This document shows positions 36,743 to 44,503 of a DNA stretch of 64,000 nt, piece after piece (position 1 is the first letter of the stretch; every line of letters starts with the position of its first letter). The stretch is from Celeribacter persicus (GTDB taxonomy: Bacteria > Pseudomonadota > Alphaproteobacteria > Rhodobacterales > Rhodobacteraceae), in assembly GCF_003050785.1 (NCBI RefSeq), contig NZ_QAOH01000004.1, positions 124,001 to 188,000 of the forward strand, read 5' to 3'. The translations under genes and the position numbers were made by a program. Below the pieces are notes generated by a model. It saw only the letters and a list, made by a program, of their open reading frames with translations, had not been told where the DNA came from and made no database searches.

Positions 36743-36773
36743 AAGCCCCGCACGGACCCTGCCGGCGGGGCTT
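36743..36773 (-). terminator. Intercistronic hairpin between soxA and soxB
   Basis: Read leftwards, AAGCCCCGC pairs with GCGGGGCTT (9 bp) just after the soxA stop, followed by TTCTCCC with only a weak T-run. It probably acts as a partial terminator or RNA-stability element, reducing soxBCD relative to soxXYZA. Confidence 0.55.
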
Positions 36774-36779
36774 CAAAGA

Positions 36780-37652
36780 TCAGTTGCGGACGGACGGCCC
36801 TTCGACGGACAGGCCGTTGCCACGGGACGCCACATAAAGCTCCAGCGCCACGAACTCCGGCGAGCCCGGAGAGAAGGTCTCCCCCCGCGTGTCGCGAATA
36901 CAGCCCTTGAAGCGGCCATGCGCCCCATTGAGCTGCGCGTTTTTCAGGCGATAGGTCGGGAAGCCGTTGATCTGACCCTGCGACAGGTGGTCGGCACGGA
37001 TCATATTGCCGTAATTCTGCTCATGGCAGTTGGCACAGGACAGATCGAGCTGACCGAAGCGGGTGTAATACATCTCCTTACCCTGCTCCCAAGTCGACTG
37101 GGCCGGACCGTCGATGGCCACATTCACCGGCATACCGCGCGACACGGAGGCCAAGGCCGCCTCGAAGTTCAGCATGGTCTTGCTATCGTATTTCTGCTTC
37201 TCCGCGCCCATCCGTTCGGTCAGACAGTCGTTGATCTGCATCTGGATGGTGTAGACCGCTTCCTTGTCGTCGTTCCATTTCGGATAGGTCGGGCGCACAT
37301 TGGCGAGGCTCTCCACCCCGTCATGACAATCCATGCAGGATTTGCCCTCGGAGCCCATCACGGTTTCAAACTGCTCGAACCCTGCCTCGGCGCCCAGCAT
37401 GCCGGGGTTGTCGAAATCGTCCATCTCCATCGCCTGGGTTTCGTCGGAGCGGAAGCGCCAACCGGACAATATCTCGTCAAGATGTCCTTCCAGATGCGCC
37501 GGTGCCGTCGTCTTGGTGACAATCTCGATCTCGCCGTTGATCACCAGTTCCGCATCCTCATCGGCAAAGGCCGGGGCCGCGAGCACCAGAGCGGTCAGAG
37601 CCGCCACAGTGCGAACGGTGCAAACGGTGCGAAGCGTGTTCTTCATTTTCAT
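36780..37652 (-). CDS. soxA: Sulfur oxidation dihaem cytochrome SoxA
   Basis: Catalytic subunit of SoxAX, which couples thiosulfate oxidatively to the SoxY cysteine. The 290-residue protein has a signal peptide (residues 1-30) and two haem motifs, CMDCH (106-110) and CANCH (206-210). The active-site cysteine at 251 in RFKGCIRDTRGE ligates the catalytic haem. Two haem motifs place it in the dihaem SoxA group of Paracoccus type. The ATG at 37652 has GGGAGGAGAGA upstream; a longer frame to 37784 overlaps soxZ. Confidence 0.97.
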   Translation of the reverse strand: MKMKNTLRTVCTVRTVAALTALVLAAPAFADEDAELVINGEIEIVTKTTAPAHLEGHLDEILSGWRFRSDETQAMEMDDFDNPGMLGAEAGFEQFETVMGSEGKSCMDCHDGVESLANVRPTYPKWNDDKEAVYTIQMQINDCLTERMGAEKQKYDSKTMLNFEAALASVSRGMPVNVAIDGPAQSTWEQGKEMYYTRFGQLDLSCANCHEQNYGNMIRADHLSQGQINGFPTYRLKNAQLNGAHGRFKGCIRDTRGETFSPGSPEFVALELYVASRGNGLSVEGPSVRN

Positions 37653-37710
37653 GCGTTTCTCTCCTCCCTGGGGTTGGCAGGCGCCCCCAAAGGGACGCCC
37701 GCGACCTTGG

Positions 37711-38040
37711 TCAGGCGATTTCGATCGCCTTTGCGTCCTCGTAGACGGAGCCGTCGTCGTCATACCAGGTGAATTTGAACTCACCGGCCTCGGGCACGGT
37801 GGCTTCGAATTCGATATAAGGGTTGGTCGAGATCGACGGTTCCAGCGTCACGTCAATCACGGACTGGCCATTGAACTCACAGGTGAAGCGGTTGATGATC
37901 GACCGCGGGATCACGTTGCCGTCGCTGTCCTTGCGCTGGCCCGACTCCATCGGGTGCGAGATCAGCGTCTTGATGGCGATGACTTCACCGGCAGATGCGG
38001 ATTTGGGGACTTTAACGCGGGGTTTGACACCAGATGCCAT
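37711..38040 (-). CDS. soxZ: Sulfur carrier subunit SoxZ
   Basis: A 109-residue immunoglobulin-like partner of SoxY; it has no signal peptide and is exported as a complex with TAT-carrying SoxY. Features include KTLISHPMESGQRKDSDGN, the family's most conserved block, and FTWYDDDGSVYEDAKAIEI at the end. It lies 27 bases after soxY in the same direction, and GGAGAAAACCC precedes the ATG. Confidence 0.97.
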   Translation of the reverse strand: MASGVKPRVKVPKSASAGEVIAIKTLISHPMESGQRKDSDGNVIPRSIINRFTCEFNGQSVIDVTLEPSISTNPYIEFEATVPEAGEFKFTWYDDDGSVYEDAKAIEIA

Positions 38041-38067
38041 GGGTTTTCTCCTGAAAAATGTCTTCGC

Positions 38068-38484
38068 TTAGCCGCCGCAGCCGCCAATGGTGACCTTCAC
38101 GGTCGCAGAGGTCTTGACGAAAGAACCGTCCGCCATTTTCGCAATCGCAACCACGTCCTGCGTGCCGGCGAGACGGATACGGGTGGAGGCCATTTGCGAG
38201 CCGGCGAGCGGGCCGAAGGTAAAGGCCGCCACTTCCGGGGTCGGGTTGCCGGTGGCGAAAACCGCGATGGTTTCCGCGCCCGGCGCGTCGACGGTGATCG
38301 GAACGGTGTTGCCGTTCTCGGCGATTTCCGGGGCGGTCAGGGTGATGCCACCCTCGCCAGCTTCGGCGCCCCCGGTGAAAGCGGCGATGGCGTCATCGGC
38401 TGCCGCCACGGCGCGGAAGGGCAGCAGGGCCGCTGCCGTCGCGCCGAGGCCGAGAGCCATTGCGTCACGTCGTGTGAGATTCAT
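38068..38484 (-). CDS. soxY: Sulfur carrier subunit SoxY
   Basis: The 138-residue carrier to whose C-terminal cysteine all Sox intermediates are bound. The tail ends GGCGG with the carrier Cys at 136, and a twin-arginine signal (LTRRDAMALGLGATAAALL) is present. SoxYZ is reactivated by reductant delivered through SoxV/SoxW/SoxS. GGAGCAAACC precedes the ATG. It sits between soxX and soxZ in the usual order. Confidence 0.97.
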   Translation of the reverse strand: MNLTRRDAMALGLGATAAALLPFRAVAAADDAIAAFTGGAEAGEGGITLTAPEIAENGNTVPITVDAPGAETIAVFATGNPTPEVAAFTFGPLAGSQMASTRIRLAGTQDVVAIAKMADGSFVKTSATVKVTIGGCGG

Positions 38485-38524
38485 GGTTTGCTCCTCGTTA
38501 GAGATTGGAAAAGCTTTCGGACGA

Positions 38525-39013
38525 TCACTCGTCTTTCAGCGTCATGAGATAGGCGACCACATCCTCGACCTGCTCGGCCGAAAGAATCGGCGGCAGATCG
38601 GCAGGCGCGGCCTTGCCGGTGTAGGCGTCACCCGGACGGTTGAAGCCATCGACCTTGTAGAAGGCCGGCATCACCGTCCCTTCGAAAGTCTTCTTCGGGT
38701 TGATCACCAGACCGCGCAGTTCGGCTTCGGTCCAGCGGGAACCCGCGCCGTCAAGCCAGGGACCGACCTCGCCGTGGAACGGCACGTCGGCATAGGCCTC
38801 CGCCGCATGGCAGGAAACGCAGTTGCCCAAGGACTTTTCCGTCATGATCTTGCGACCTTCATCCGCGTTTCCGGAAGAACCGGTCAGCGAGGTTTCGACT
38901 GCGCCGTAATCGTCAAACTGGACGTCACCGGGTGCGATCTCCGCCAGTGCACCCAACGGGGCCGCAACGGCACCGAGCGTAAGCGCGGCGAGGCTGATTG
39001 CGATGCGTTTCAT
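38525..39013 (-). CDS. soxX: Sulfur oxidation cytochrome SoxX
   Basis: Monohaem partner of SoxA, passing electrons to a small cytochrome c. The 162-residue protein has a signal peptide (residues 1-24), a haem motif CVSCH (65-69), and a likely axial Met in FEGTVMPAFYKV. It is the first gene of the soxXYZABCD transcript; the 160-base gap before it contains a palindrome of the type bound by the ArsR-family SoxR. GGGAGGAGAC precedes the ATG. Confidence 0.96.
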   Translation of the reverse strand: MKRIAISLAALTLGAVAAPLGALAEIAPGDVQFDDYGAVETSLTGSSGNADEGRKIMTEKSLGNCVSCHAAEAYADVPFHGEVGPWLDGAGSRWTEAELRGLVINPKKTFEGTVMPAFYKVDGFNRPGDAYTGKAAPADLPPILSAEQVEDVVAYLMTLKDE

Positions 39014-39107
39014 GTCTCCTCCCTAAAGACTGTGCTTCGTATTCCGCATATCTGCGTTGTTCGTTCTGCATACCGTAGCGTGCCAATTTGTCGCAACGCA
39101 AGCAACA

Positions 39108-39127
39108 AATTCAAAAAAGTGAATTTT
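39108..39127. promoter_or_regulatory. SoxR operator candidate, soxW-soxX gap
   Basis: AAATTCA (39108-39114) and TGAATTT (39121-39127) form a perfect 7-bp inverted repeat with a 6-base centre, which also reads ATTC-N8-GAAT. It lies about 95 bases before the soxX start. The equivalent gap is bound by SoxR in characterised sox systems. Confidence 0.6.
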
Positions 39128-39173
39128 GCTGCATGTGCATCCGCAAACCGGAACCGAAACGCCCTAAGGCGTA

Positions 39174-39770
39174 TCAGTCACTTACCTTTAGCTTGCCCTG
39201 CTCCTGCTGCAGAACCACTTGACGCGCATGGTATTTCTGAAAAGGCTCGTCGCCCTCGTAGCCGTGATCGAGCACCCATTGCATCATGTTATAGGTGGTC
39301 AGTTTGCCGAAGGCACCGGGCACGGTAGAGACCGCTGCGTCCTTGGCGGAGACACCCTCCGCCACCTCTTCGGGAAAATACAGATTCGTCGGCGTGAAGA
39401 GAACACCCCACTTCTGCACCATGTCCTTTTCCGGCAATGTTTCGCCATCGAAGTCGGTCACCTCGACATCGCCGAACATGTTGATCTGGATGACGAAGAA
39501 ATTGTCCTCGATCATCCGGGTGATCTCCGGGTCCGGGTAAACCTCTTCGTGCATTTTCTTGCAGTAGATACAGCCGCGCTGCTCCACCATCACCACAAGC
39601 CGTTTGCCCTCGGCATTGGCCTCGGCAAGGTCCTCGCGCAGGTCCTTGAAAGTGTCGCGTTGCCACGGCGTCTTGTGCAGCCCGTCATCGCCCATTTCCA
39701 CCGCCAAAGCGGGAAAAGCGGCGGCGGCAAGCGTCAGCGAAAGAAGGGTACGTCGTGCGATCTTGAACAT
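39174..39770 (-). CDS. soxW: Periplasmic thioredoxin SoxW
   Basis: A 198-residue thioredoxin-fold protein with a signal peptide (residues 1-23) and active site CIYC (67-70, EQRGCIYCKKMHEEV). It receives electrons from the membrane protein SoxV and keeps sox components reduced. It starts three bases from the soxV stop, so the pair is co-transcribed. The long C-terminal helix region (MMQWVLDHGYEGDEPFQKYHA) is typical for the SoxW subgroup rather than TlpA/CcmG. Confidence 0.92.
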   Translation of the reverse strand: MFKIARRTLLSLTLAAAAFPALAVEMGDDGLHKTPWQRDTFKDLREDLAEANAEGKRLVVMVEQRGCIYCKKMHEEVYPDPEITRMIEDNFFVIQINMFGDVEVTDFDGETLPEKDMVQKWGVLFTPTNLYFPEEVAEGVSAKDAAVSTVPGAFGKLTTYNMMQWVLDHGYEGDEPFQKYHARQVVLQQEQGKLKVSD

Positions 39771-39773
39771 GGT

Positions 39774-40529
39774 TTAGAGGCTCCCGTTGGATCCGATCTT
39801 GGAGAAAGAGGGAAAGGTTTCGATCATCCAGGCAGCGATCACGTTCACCGAATTGGTGACGATCAGCACCGCGAAGAGAATCAGGAACACTCCCATCAGC
39901 TTTTCCACCTTCGGCAGGTGGCGGCGGAATTTGGCGGCGAATTTCAGGAAGGGCTTGATGAAGAAGGCGGCCACCACGAAGGGCGCGGTCATGCCGATGC
40001 CGAAGACCACCATCATCATCAGACCGCGCAGGGCGGTGGCCTCGTTTGAGGCGAGCATCACCACACCCACCAGCACGCCGCCGACACATGGCGTCCACCC
40101 GGCGGCGAAAGCGAGGCCCACGAGATAGGAAGACCAGACATTCATGTTGGCCGTGTCCCCCGCCTGCATCTGGAACTGGCGGTTGAGAAAACCGATGCGG
40201 ATCACGCCAAGGAAATGCAGCCCAAGGATGAACACCAGCGCGGCCGAGCCGATGCGAAACCAGTCCTGATGACTGCGAAACGCCTGACTGAGCGAAAACG
40301 CCGCTGCCCCGAGCAGGACGAAGACCGTGATAATCCCGAGAGAGAACATCACCGAAGAAATCACCGCGCGTTTGCGCGCCCCCGGTGCCAGTTCGCCCTC
40401 GGCATTGATCTCCGCCATCGAGGTTCCGGCCATGTAGGACAGGTAGAATGGCACGATGGGCAGGATGCAGGGTGAGAAAAACACCACAAGCCCGCCCAGA
40501 AGGGCCGATAAAAACGTCACGTCGAGCAT
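39774..40529 (-). CDS. soxV: Thiol transporter SoxV (CcdA family)
   Basis: Inner-membrane protein that carries reducing equivalents from cytoplasmic thioredoxin to periplasmic SoxW. The 251-residue protein has six membrane spans, and the two redox cysteines of the CcdA fold lie in FFSPCILPIVPFYLSYMAG and GWTPCVGGVLVG. The ATG at 40529 has GGGAGGATTAT upstream; a longer frame from 40577 has a non-membrane extension. A second CcdA for cytochrome c maturation is not present in this window. Confidence 0.94.
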   Translation of the reverse strand: MLDVTFLSALLGGLVVFFSPCILPIVPFYLSYMAGTSMAEINAEGELAPGARKRAVISSVMFSLGIITVFVLLGAAAFSLSQAFRSHQDWFRIGSAALVFILGLHFLGVIRIGFLNRQFQMQAGDTANMNVWSSYLVGLAFAAGWTPCVGGVLVGVVMLASNEATALRGLMMMVVFGIGMTAPFVVAAFFIKPFLKFAAKFRRHLPKVEKLMGVFLILFAVLIVTNSVNVIAAWMIETFPSFSKIGSNGSL

Positions 40530-40613
40530 ATAATCCTCCCAATGCGAATGCCGGCTGAACCGGACGAGGCTCCTCAACCCCGCATCGCGGTTGATCCGCG
40601 ACTTGTGTCATTC

Positions 40614-40639
40614 ACATATTCAAATTAGGTTGAATATGT
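40614..40639. promoter_or_regulatory. SoxR operator candidate, soxS-soxV gap
   Basis: ACATATTCAA and TTGAATATGT are perfect 10-bp arms around ATTAGG. The palindrome lies midway between the divergent soxS and soxV starts. It is the strongest inverted repeat in the sox region and contains the ATTC/GAAT half-sites of SqrR/BigR-type repressors, although spaced by 10 rather than 8 bases. Confidence 0.75.
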
Positions 40640-40662
40640 CGCACCCGTCAATCGGTATACAT

Positions 40663-41064
40663 ATGTTGACAAGAATTTTGGCATCCGCCGCCCTTTCTCT
40701 CGGACTGATTCTTCCCACCGCCGCCATGGAACTGGTGATGGTGGAGCAGGATGGCTGCGCCTATTGCGCGCGCTGGAACGCGGAAATCGCACCGATTTAT
40801 CCGAAGACGCCCGAGGGCGACTATGCGCCCCTGCGTCGCGTGGACCTGCGCGCACCGCGCCCCGAAAATCTCGACTTCAAGGGGCCGGTAATCTTTACAC
40901 CGACCTTCATTCTGGTCGACGAAGGCGTCGAGCAGGGCCGAATCGAGGGCTACGCGGGCGACGAAATCTTCTGGACCATGCTCACGATGCTGCTGCGCGA
41001 TCACTCCGATTTCGCGCCGCCGGAAACACAACCGGAGGTGGAGGGGAGCCGCACCGGAAACTGA
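40663..41064 (+). CDS. soxS: Periplasmic thioredoxin-like SoxS
   Basis: A 133-residue secreted thioredoxin-like protein (signal peptide residues 1-21) with the active site CAYC at 32-35 (EQDGCAYCARWNAEI) and PVIFTPTFILVDEG around the cis-proline. In Paracoccus, SoxS is needed for full sulfur-oxidation activity, probably by reducing SoxY. The ATG at 40663 begins directly before the signal peptide; an upstream ATG at 40636 falls inside the operator palindrome and is rejected. It is the first gene of the rightward sox regulatory unit. Confidence 0.9.
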   Translation: MLTRILASAALSLGLILPTAAMELVMVEQDGCAYCARWNAEIAPIYPKTPEGDYAPLRRVDLRAPRPENLDFKGPVIFTPTFILVDEGVEQGRIEGYAGDEIFWTMLTMLLRDHSDFAPPETQPEVEGSRTGN

Positions 41065-41086
41065 TATCACACTCAGGGAGGAAAAA

Positions 41087-41587
41087 ATGAAACCTTTTAA
41101 AATCATAACCTTGTGCGCCAGTCTTTTGGCCGCACCCGCGCTGGCGCAAGACGAGGGCGCTTTCGTGACCTTTCAGGTCCTGAAACCCGAAGTGGCCCAA
41201 AGAGCCGCCGTCGCCGCGATGGAAAGCTGTCGTGAGGCGGGCTATCAGGTCGGCGTCATGGTGGTCGATCGCTTCGGCCTGCCACAGGCTTTCATACGCG
41301 ACCGCTATGCCGGGCTGCACGTCTTCGAAACCGCGCGGCGCAAGGCCTGGACCGCCGTTTCCTTCCGTACCGATACGCTGAGCCTCGGCGAATTGACCGC
41401 ACCGGGCGAGATGATGGCGGGTATTCGCGAGCTTTCCGAGCCGCTTGCACTCGGCGGCGGTCTTGTGATTGAAGCCTCAGGGTCTATAGTGGCCGGCATC
41501 GGTGTCTCCGGCGCCCCAGGTCCCGACCTCGATGCGCAATGCGCTCAGGCCGGCATCGACGCCATCATGGACGACATCGCGTTTTAA
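41087..41587 (+). CDS. GlcG/HbpS-like periplasmic protein in the sox cluster
   Basis: A 166-residue secreted protein (signal peptide to about residue 20, PALAQ) of the GlcG/HbpS family. It shows the family's VGVMVVDRFGLPQAFIRDRYA and ALGGGLVIEASGSIVAGIGVSGA blocks. Relatives bind haem or corrinoids, or form octamers with redox-sensing partners; GlcG itself has no settled role. It lies between soxS and soxR, 22 bases after soxS, with GGGAGGAAAAA before its ATG. That makes it a likely sox-regulon member not counted among the classical Sox proteins. Confidence 0.88.
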   Translation: MKPFKIITLCASLLAAPALAQDEGAFVTFQVLKPEVAQRAAVAAMESCREAGYQVGVMVVDRFGLPQAFIRDRYAGLHVFETARRKAWTAVSFRTDTLSLGELTAPGEMMAGIRELSEPLALGGGLVIEASGSIVAGIGVSGAPGPDLDAQCAQAGIDAIMDDIAF

Positions 41588-41627
41588 AGGACCAAACAAC
41601 TCTTCGAGGACACATGAGGTGGACAAA

Positions 41628-41993
41628 GTGAATTCGCCTTTGCCAGTCATCACGGAAAACATGTCCGACGAGGACATGGATGTGATGATGTCGAGCGCCT
41701 GCGACGCGTCGCAGCTTTTGAAAGCCCTGTCGCATGAGGGGCGCCTGATGATCCTGTGTCATCTGGTAACCGGCGAGAAATCCGTCACCGAACTCGAAGA
41801 GTTGCTCTCGGCACGACAGGCTGCGGTGAGCCAACAGCTCGCCCGGCTGCGTCTCGAAGGTCTGGTGACGCCGCGCCGCGAGGGTAAGGCGATCTACTAT
41901 TCCCTGACGGACGACCGACCCAAACGCATTCTCGAAGTGATCTACGACATGTTCTGTTCGGTCGACGGCGGCCCCAGGAAAGACGTGCGCTGA
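41628..41993 (+). CDS. soxR: ArsR-family sulfur repressor SoxR
   Basis: A winged-helix repressor of about 121 residues controlling the sox genes. The helix-turn-helix is SVTELEELLSARQAAVSQQL followed by the wing REGKAIYYSL. Cysteines in RLMILCHLV and YDMFCSV occupy the positions used by SqrR/BigR-type proteins, which sense persulfides by forming a tetrasulfide bridge; a third Cys lies in SSACDASQ. Start choice is uncertain: GTG at 41628 follows GAGGTGGACAAA, GTG at 41619 follows GAGGA, and an ATG at 41661 lacks a site. The sox operators at 39108 and 40614 are its likely targets. Confidence 0.92.
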   Translation: MNSPLPVITENMSDEDMDVMMSSACDASQLLKALSHEGRLMILCHLVTGEKSVTELEELLSARQAAVSQQLARLRLEGLVTPRREGKAIYYSLTDDRPKRILEVIYDMFCSVDGGPRKDVR

Positions 41994-42063
41994 CGCGCAG
42001 AAGCGGGCGATCTTCGACACAACCGAACATATCGGGCATTACGACCGGGCATAGGGAGGAAAC

Positions 42064-43107
42064 ATGCTCGACATGGTGGAACCGGGGCTGCTTGCGGCCC
42101 TGATCGGTTTGTTCGGCGGCCTGATCCTTGGCCTTGCCGCCCGTCTCGGGCGGTTCTGCTCCATGGGTGCCATCGAGGATGCGCTTTATCAGGGGTCCGA
42201 TCTGCGCGCGCGACAATGGGGCGTGGCTCTGGGCATGGCCCTTCTCGGCACTTTCACCCTCATCGGCCTCGGCCTGTTCGATCCCGCACAAACCCCTTAT
42301 CTCGGCCTGAAATGGTATCCGCTCGCCTCCATCGGCGGCGGGGTCCTGTTCGGTTATGGCATGGCGCTGGCGGGCAATTGCGGCTTTGGCGCGCTGGCGC
42401 GTCTCGGCGGTGGCGATCTGCGCAATTTCGTCATCGTGCTGGTCATGGGGCTGACCACTTACGTAACATTGAACGGACCTCTGGCGCATCTGCGCGTGAC
42501 GCTCTTCCCCCCCATGCCCGCAGAAGGTCCCCTGCCCGGCTTCGCGCATGGTCTCGGCCTTCCGATCGTGCCCACCGGGATCGTCGCCGGGATCGTCCTG
42601 CTTGCGTTCTCGCTTTCCTCGCGCGCGTTTCTCACCAAGCCGAAACTCATTCTCTGGGGGGTGGCCGTTGGGCTGGCCATCGTCTCGGGCTGGGCGGGCA
42701 CGTCCTGGCTTTCCATCTCCACGTTCGAGGCCGAACCGATCTCCTCACACACATTCGCCGCACCGATCGGCGACACGCTGTTTTATCTGATGACCTCTTC
42801 GGCCTCCTCGCCCGGTTTCGGCGTCGGCTCGGTGATCGGCGTGCTTGCAGGGGCCGCCATCGGCTCGTTGATCAAGGGCCACTTCCGCTGGGAGGCCTGC
42901 GAAGACCCGCGCGAGTTGAAACGGCAGATTCTCGGCGCGGCCCTGATGGGCGTGGGGGCGGTGGTGGCCTTTGGCTGTACCGTCGGACAAGGGCTTTCGG
43001 CCTTCTCGCTTCTGGCCTATTCCGCCCCCGTGACCATCGCTTCCATCGTCGCAGGCGCCGCTTTGGGCCTGCGCCAGTTGATCTACGGGTTTTCCTTCGT
43101 GCGTTAA
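42064..43107 (+). CDS. soxT: YeeE/YedE (SoxT-type) sulfur transporter
   Basis: A 347-residue membrane protein with about nine spans belonging to the YeeE/YedE family, proposed to import thiosulfate or other sulfur compounds. Conserved cysteine motifs are GRFCSMGAIEDAL, AGNCGFGALARLGGGD and AFGCTVGQGLSAFSLLAYSAP. It lies directly after soxR with AGGAGGAAAC before the ATG, the position of soxT in other sox clusters, so it may supply the intracellular signal read by SoxR. The transport direction is not shown by the sequence. Confidence 0.85.
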   Translation: MLDMVEPGLLAALIGLFGGLILGLAARLGRFCSMGAIEDALYQGSDLRARQWGVALGMALLGTFTLIGLGLFDPAQTPYLGLKWYPLASIGGGVLFGYGMALAGNCGFGALARLGGGDLRNFVIVLVMGLTTYVTLNGPLAHLRVTLFPPMPAEGPLPGFAHGLGLPIVPTGIVAGIVLLAFSLSSRAFLTKPKLILWGVAVGLAIVSGWAGTSWLSISTFEAEPISSHTFAAPIGDTLFYLMTSSASSPGFGVGSVIGVLAGAAIGSLIKGHFRWEACEDPRELKRQILGAALMGVGAVVAFGCTVGQGLSAFSLLAYSAPVTIASIVAGAALGLRQLIYGFSFVR

Positions 43108-43110
43108 AAC

Positions 43111-44361
43111 TCAACCGAGGATCAACACCTGAAGATCGGCGACATTCGTCCCCGTTGCACCGATCTGCAACAGATCATTTGCGGCCTTCAGCCCGTGATA
43201 GCTGTCGTTCCGGGCAAGCACATCCTCGGGGTCCTGTCCCGCCGCACGCATTCGCCCGAGCGTGCCGGGATCGACGATCCCGCCCGCCGCGTCCGTCGGC
43301 CCGTCGCGCCCGTCGGTGCCGCCCGAGAGGAACACGTAATCCGTGAGCCCCGCTTCATCAGCCAGAAGCGCCACCCGCAGCGCCAGTTCCTGATTGCGCC
43401 CGCCCAAACCGTCGCCCGTGAGCCGCACCGTGGTTTCTCCACCGAACAGGAACACCCCGCGCTCGCCGGAACCCTTGGCACAATCCACAATGATCTGTGC
43501 CGCTTGCGCGACATCACCCTCAAGTGGCATCGGGAAAACATGCACGCCATGCGTGGCCCCGCCCCCGGCTGCACGCGCCATCGCCGCGACCGATATTTTA
43601 TTGGACCCGATCAGCGTCGAGACGCTGTCCGGCAAGGGGCCGAGATCGGGTTGCGGCAACGACAGATAAGCGGAAACCGACGGCGGCAGCCGGTCCCAAA
43701 GCCCGAGATCGCGCAACACCTGAGCCGCCTCTTCGCGCGTTCCGATGGGCGAAACCGTCGGCCCGGAAGCAATCGCCCGCAGATCGTCGGAGACCACATC
43801 GGACAGCAAAAGCGCCGTCACTTTCGCGGGGGCCGCCGCCCGGAGCAACCCACCGCCCTTGAGCCTTGAAAGCTGTTGGCGCACGAGGTTCATCGTCACG
43901 ATATCGGCCCCGGAGGCCAGCAGCAGCCGGTTGACTTCCGCCTTGTCTTCGAGCGAAACCCCTGCCACCGGCGCGGGCAAAAGCGCGGAGCCACCACCAG
44001 AAATCAGCGCCAAAACATCGCCGGTTGCGTGCGACAACACCTCCTCGACACGGAGCGCGGCCTTCGCGCCCTCGGCATCGGGCACGGGATGACCTGCGGC
44101 AAGCACTTCGGCGCCTTTGAGCGGGCGGGCGTTTTCGTAATTGGTCACCACGATCACGGTCCGGGCCGCCACATGGCGCATCGCCGCCTCGGCCATGGTC
44201 CGCGCCGCCTTGCCCACCGCAATGATGATCGGGTCCCTAAACGACCGGCCCGCAAGCGCCGCCTCGACCGCATGACCGGGATCGGCGGCCGCCACGCCTT
44301 CGAGGAAAATCTCACGTGCTCGCGCACGCAGCTCTTTGATTTGAGAAGGATCATTCGTCAT
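43111..44361 (-). CDS. Glycerate 2-kinase (MOFRL/GckA type)
   Basis: Phosphorylates glycerate on C2 in serine-cycle or glyoxylate-linked metabolism. The 416-residue protein has the N-terminal DUF4147-type domain (AVGKAARTMAEAA, ALISGGGSALLPAPV, LLLSDVVSDDLRAIASGP) and the C-terminal MOFRL domain (GGETTVRLTGDGLGGRNQELAL, SGGTDGRDGPTDAAGG). The ATG at 44361 has GAGAAGGATC upstream. It converges on soxT with a 3-base gap and is not related to sulfur metabolism. It could also serve hydroxypyruvate reductase-linked routes. Confidence 0.9.
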   Translation of the reverse strand: MTNDPSQIKELRARAREIFLEGVAAADPGHAVEAALAGRSFRDPIIIAVGKAARTMAEAAMRHVAARTVIVVTNYENARPLKGAEVLAAGHPVPDAEGAKAALRVEEVLSHATGDVLALISGGGSALLPAPVAGVSLEDKAEVNRLLLASGADIVTMNLVRQQLSRLKGGGLLRAAAPAKVTALLLSDVVSDDLRAIASGPTVSPIGTREEAAQVLRDLGLWDRLPPSVSAYLSLPQPDLGPLPDSVSTLIGSNKISVAAMARAAGGGATHGVHVFPMPLEGDVAQAAQIIVDCAKGSGERGVFLFGGETTVRLTGDGLGGRNQELALRVALLADEAGLTDYVFLSGGTDGRDGPTDAAGGIVDPGTLGRMRAAGQDPEDVLARNDSYHGLKAANDLLQIGATGTNVADLQVLILG

Positions 44362-44503
44362 GGCCGGATGTTGGCATGTTGCCCAAGCGACGTCCAGCGC
44401 CCTTGCCAAGCCGCGCGCTTCGCGTCAGGTTTCACGTCAGGTTTGGTGGGGACAGGCGCGCCGTGAGACCCCGCCCGGAGATGGACCCCACAGGAGCCGA
44501 CAG

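Noticed and set aside
40636-40662. Upstream ATG at 40636 as the soxS start
   Set aside because: It lies inside the operator palindrome, lacks a binding site and would place nine non-signal residues before the signal peptide.
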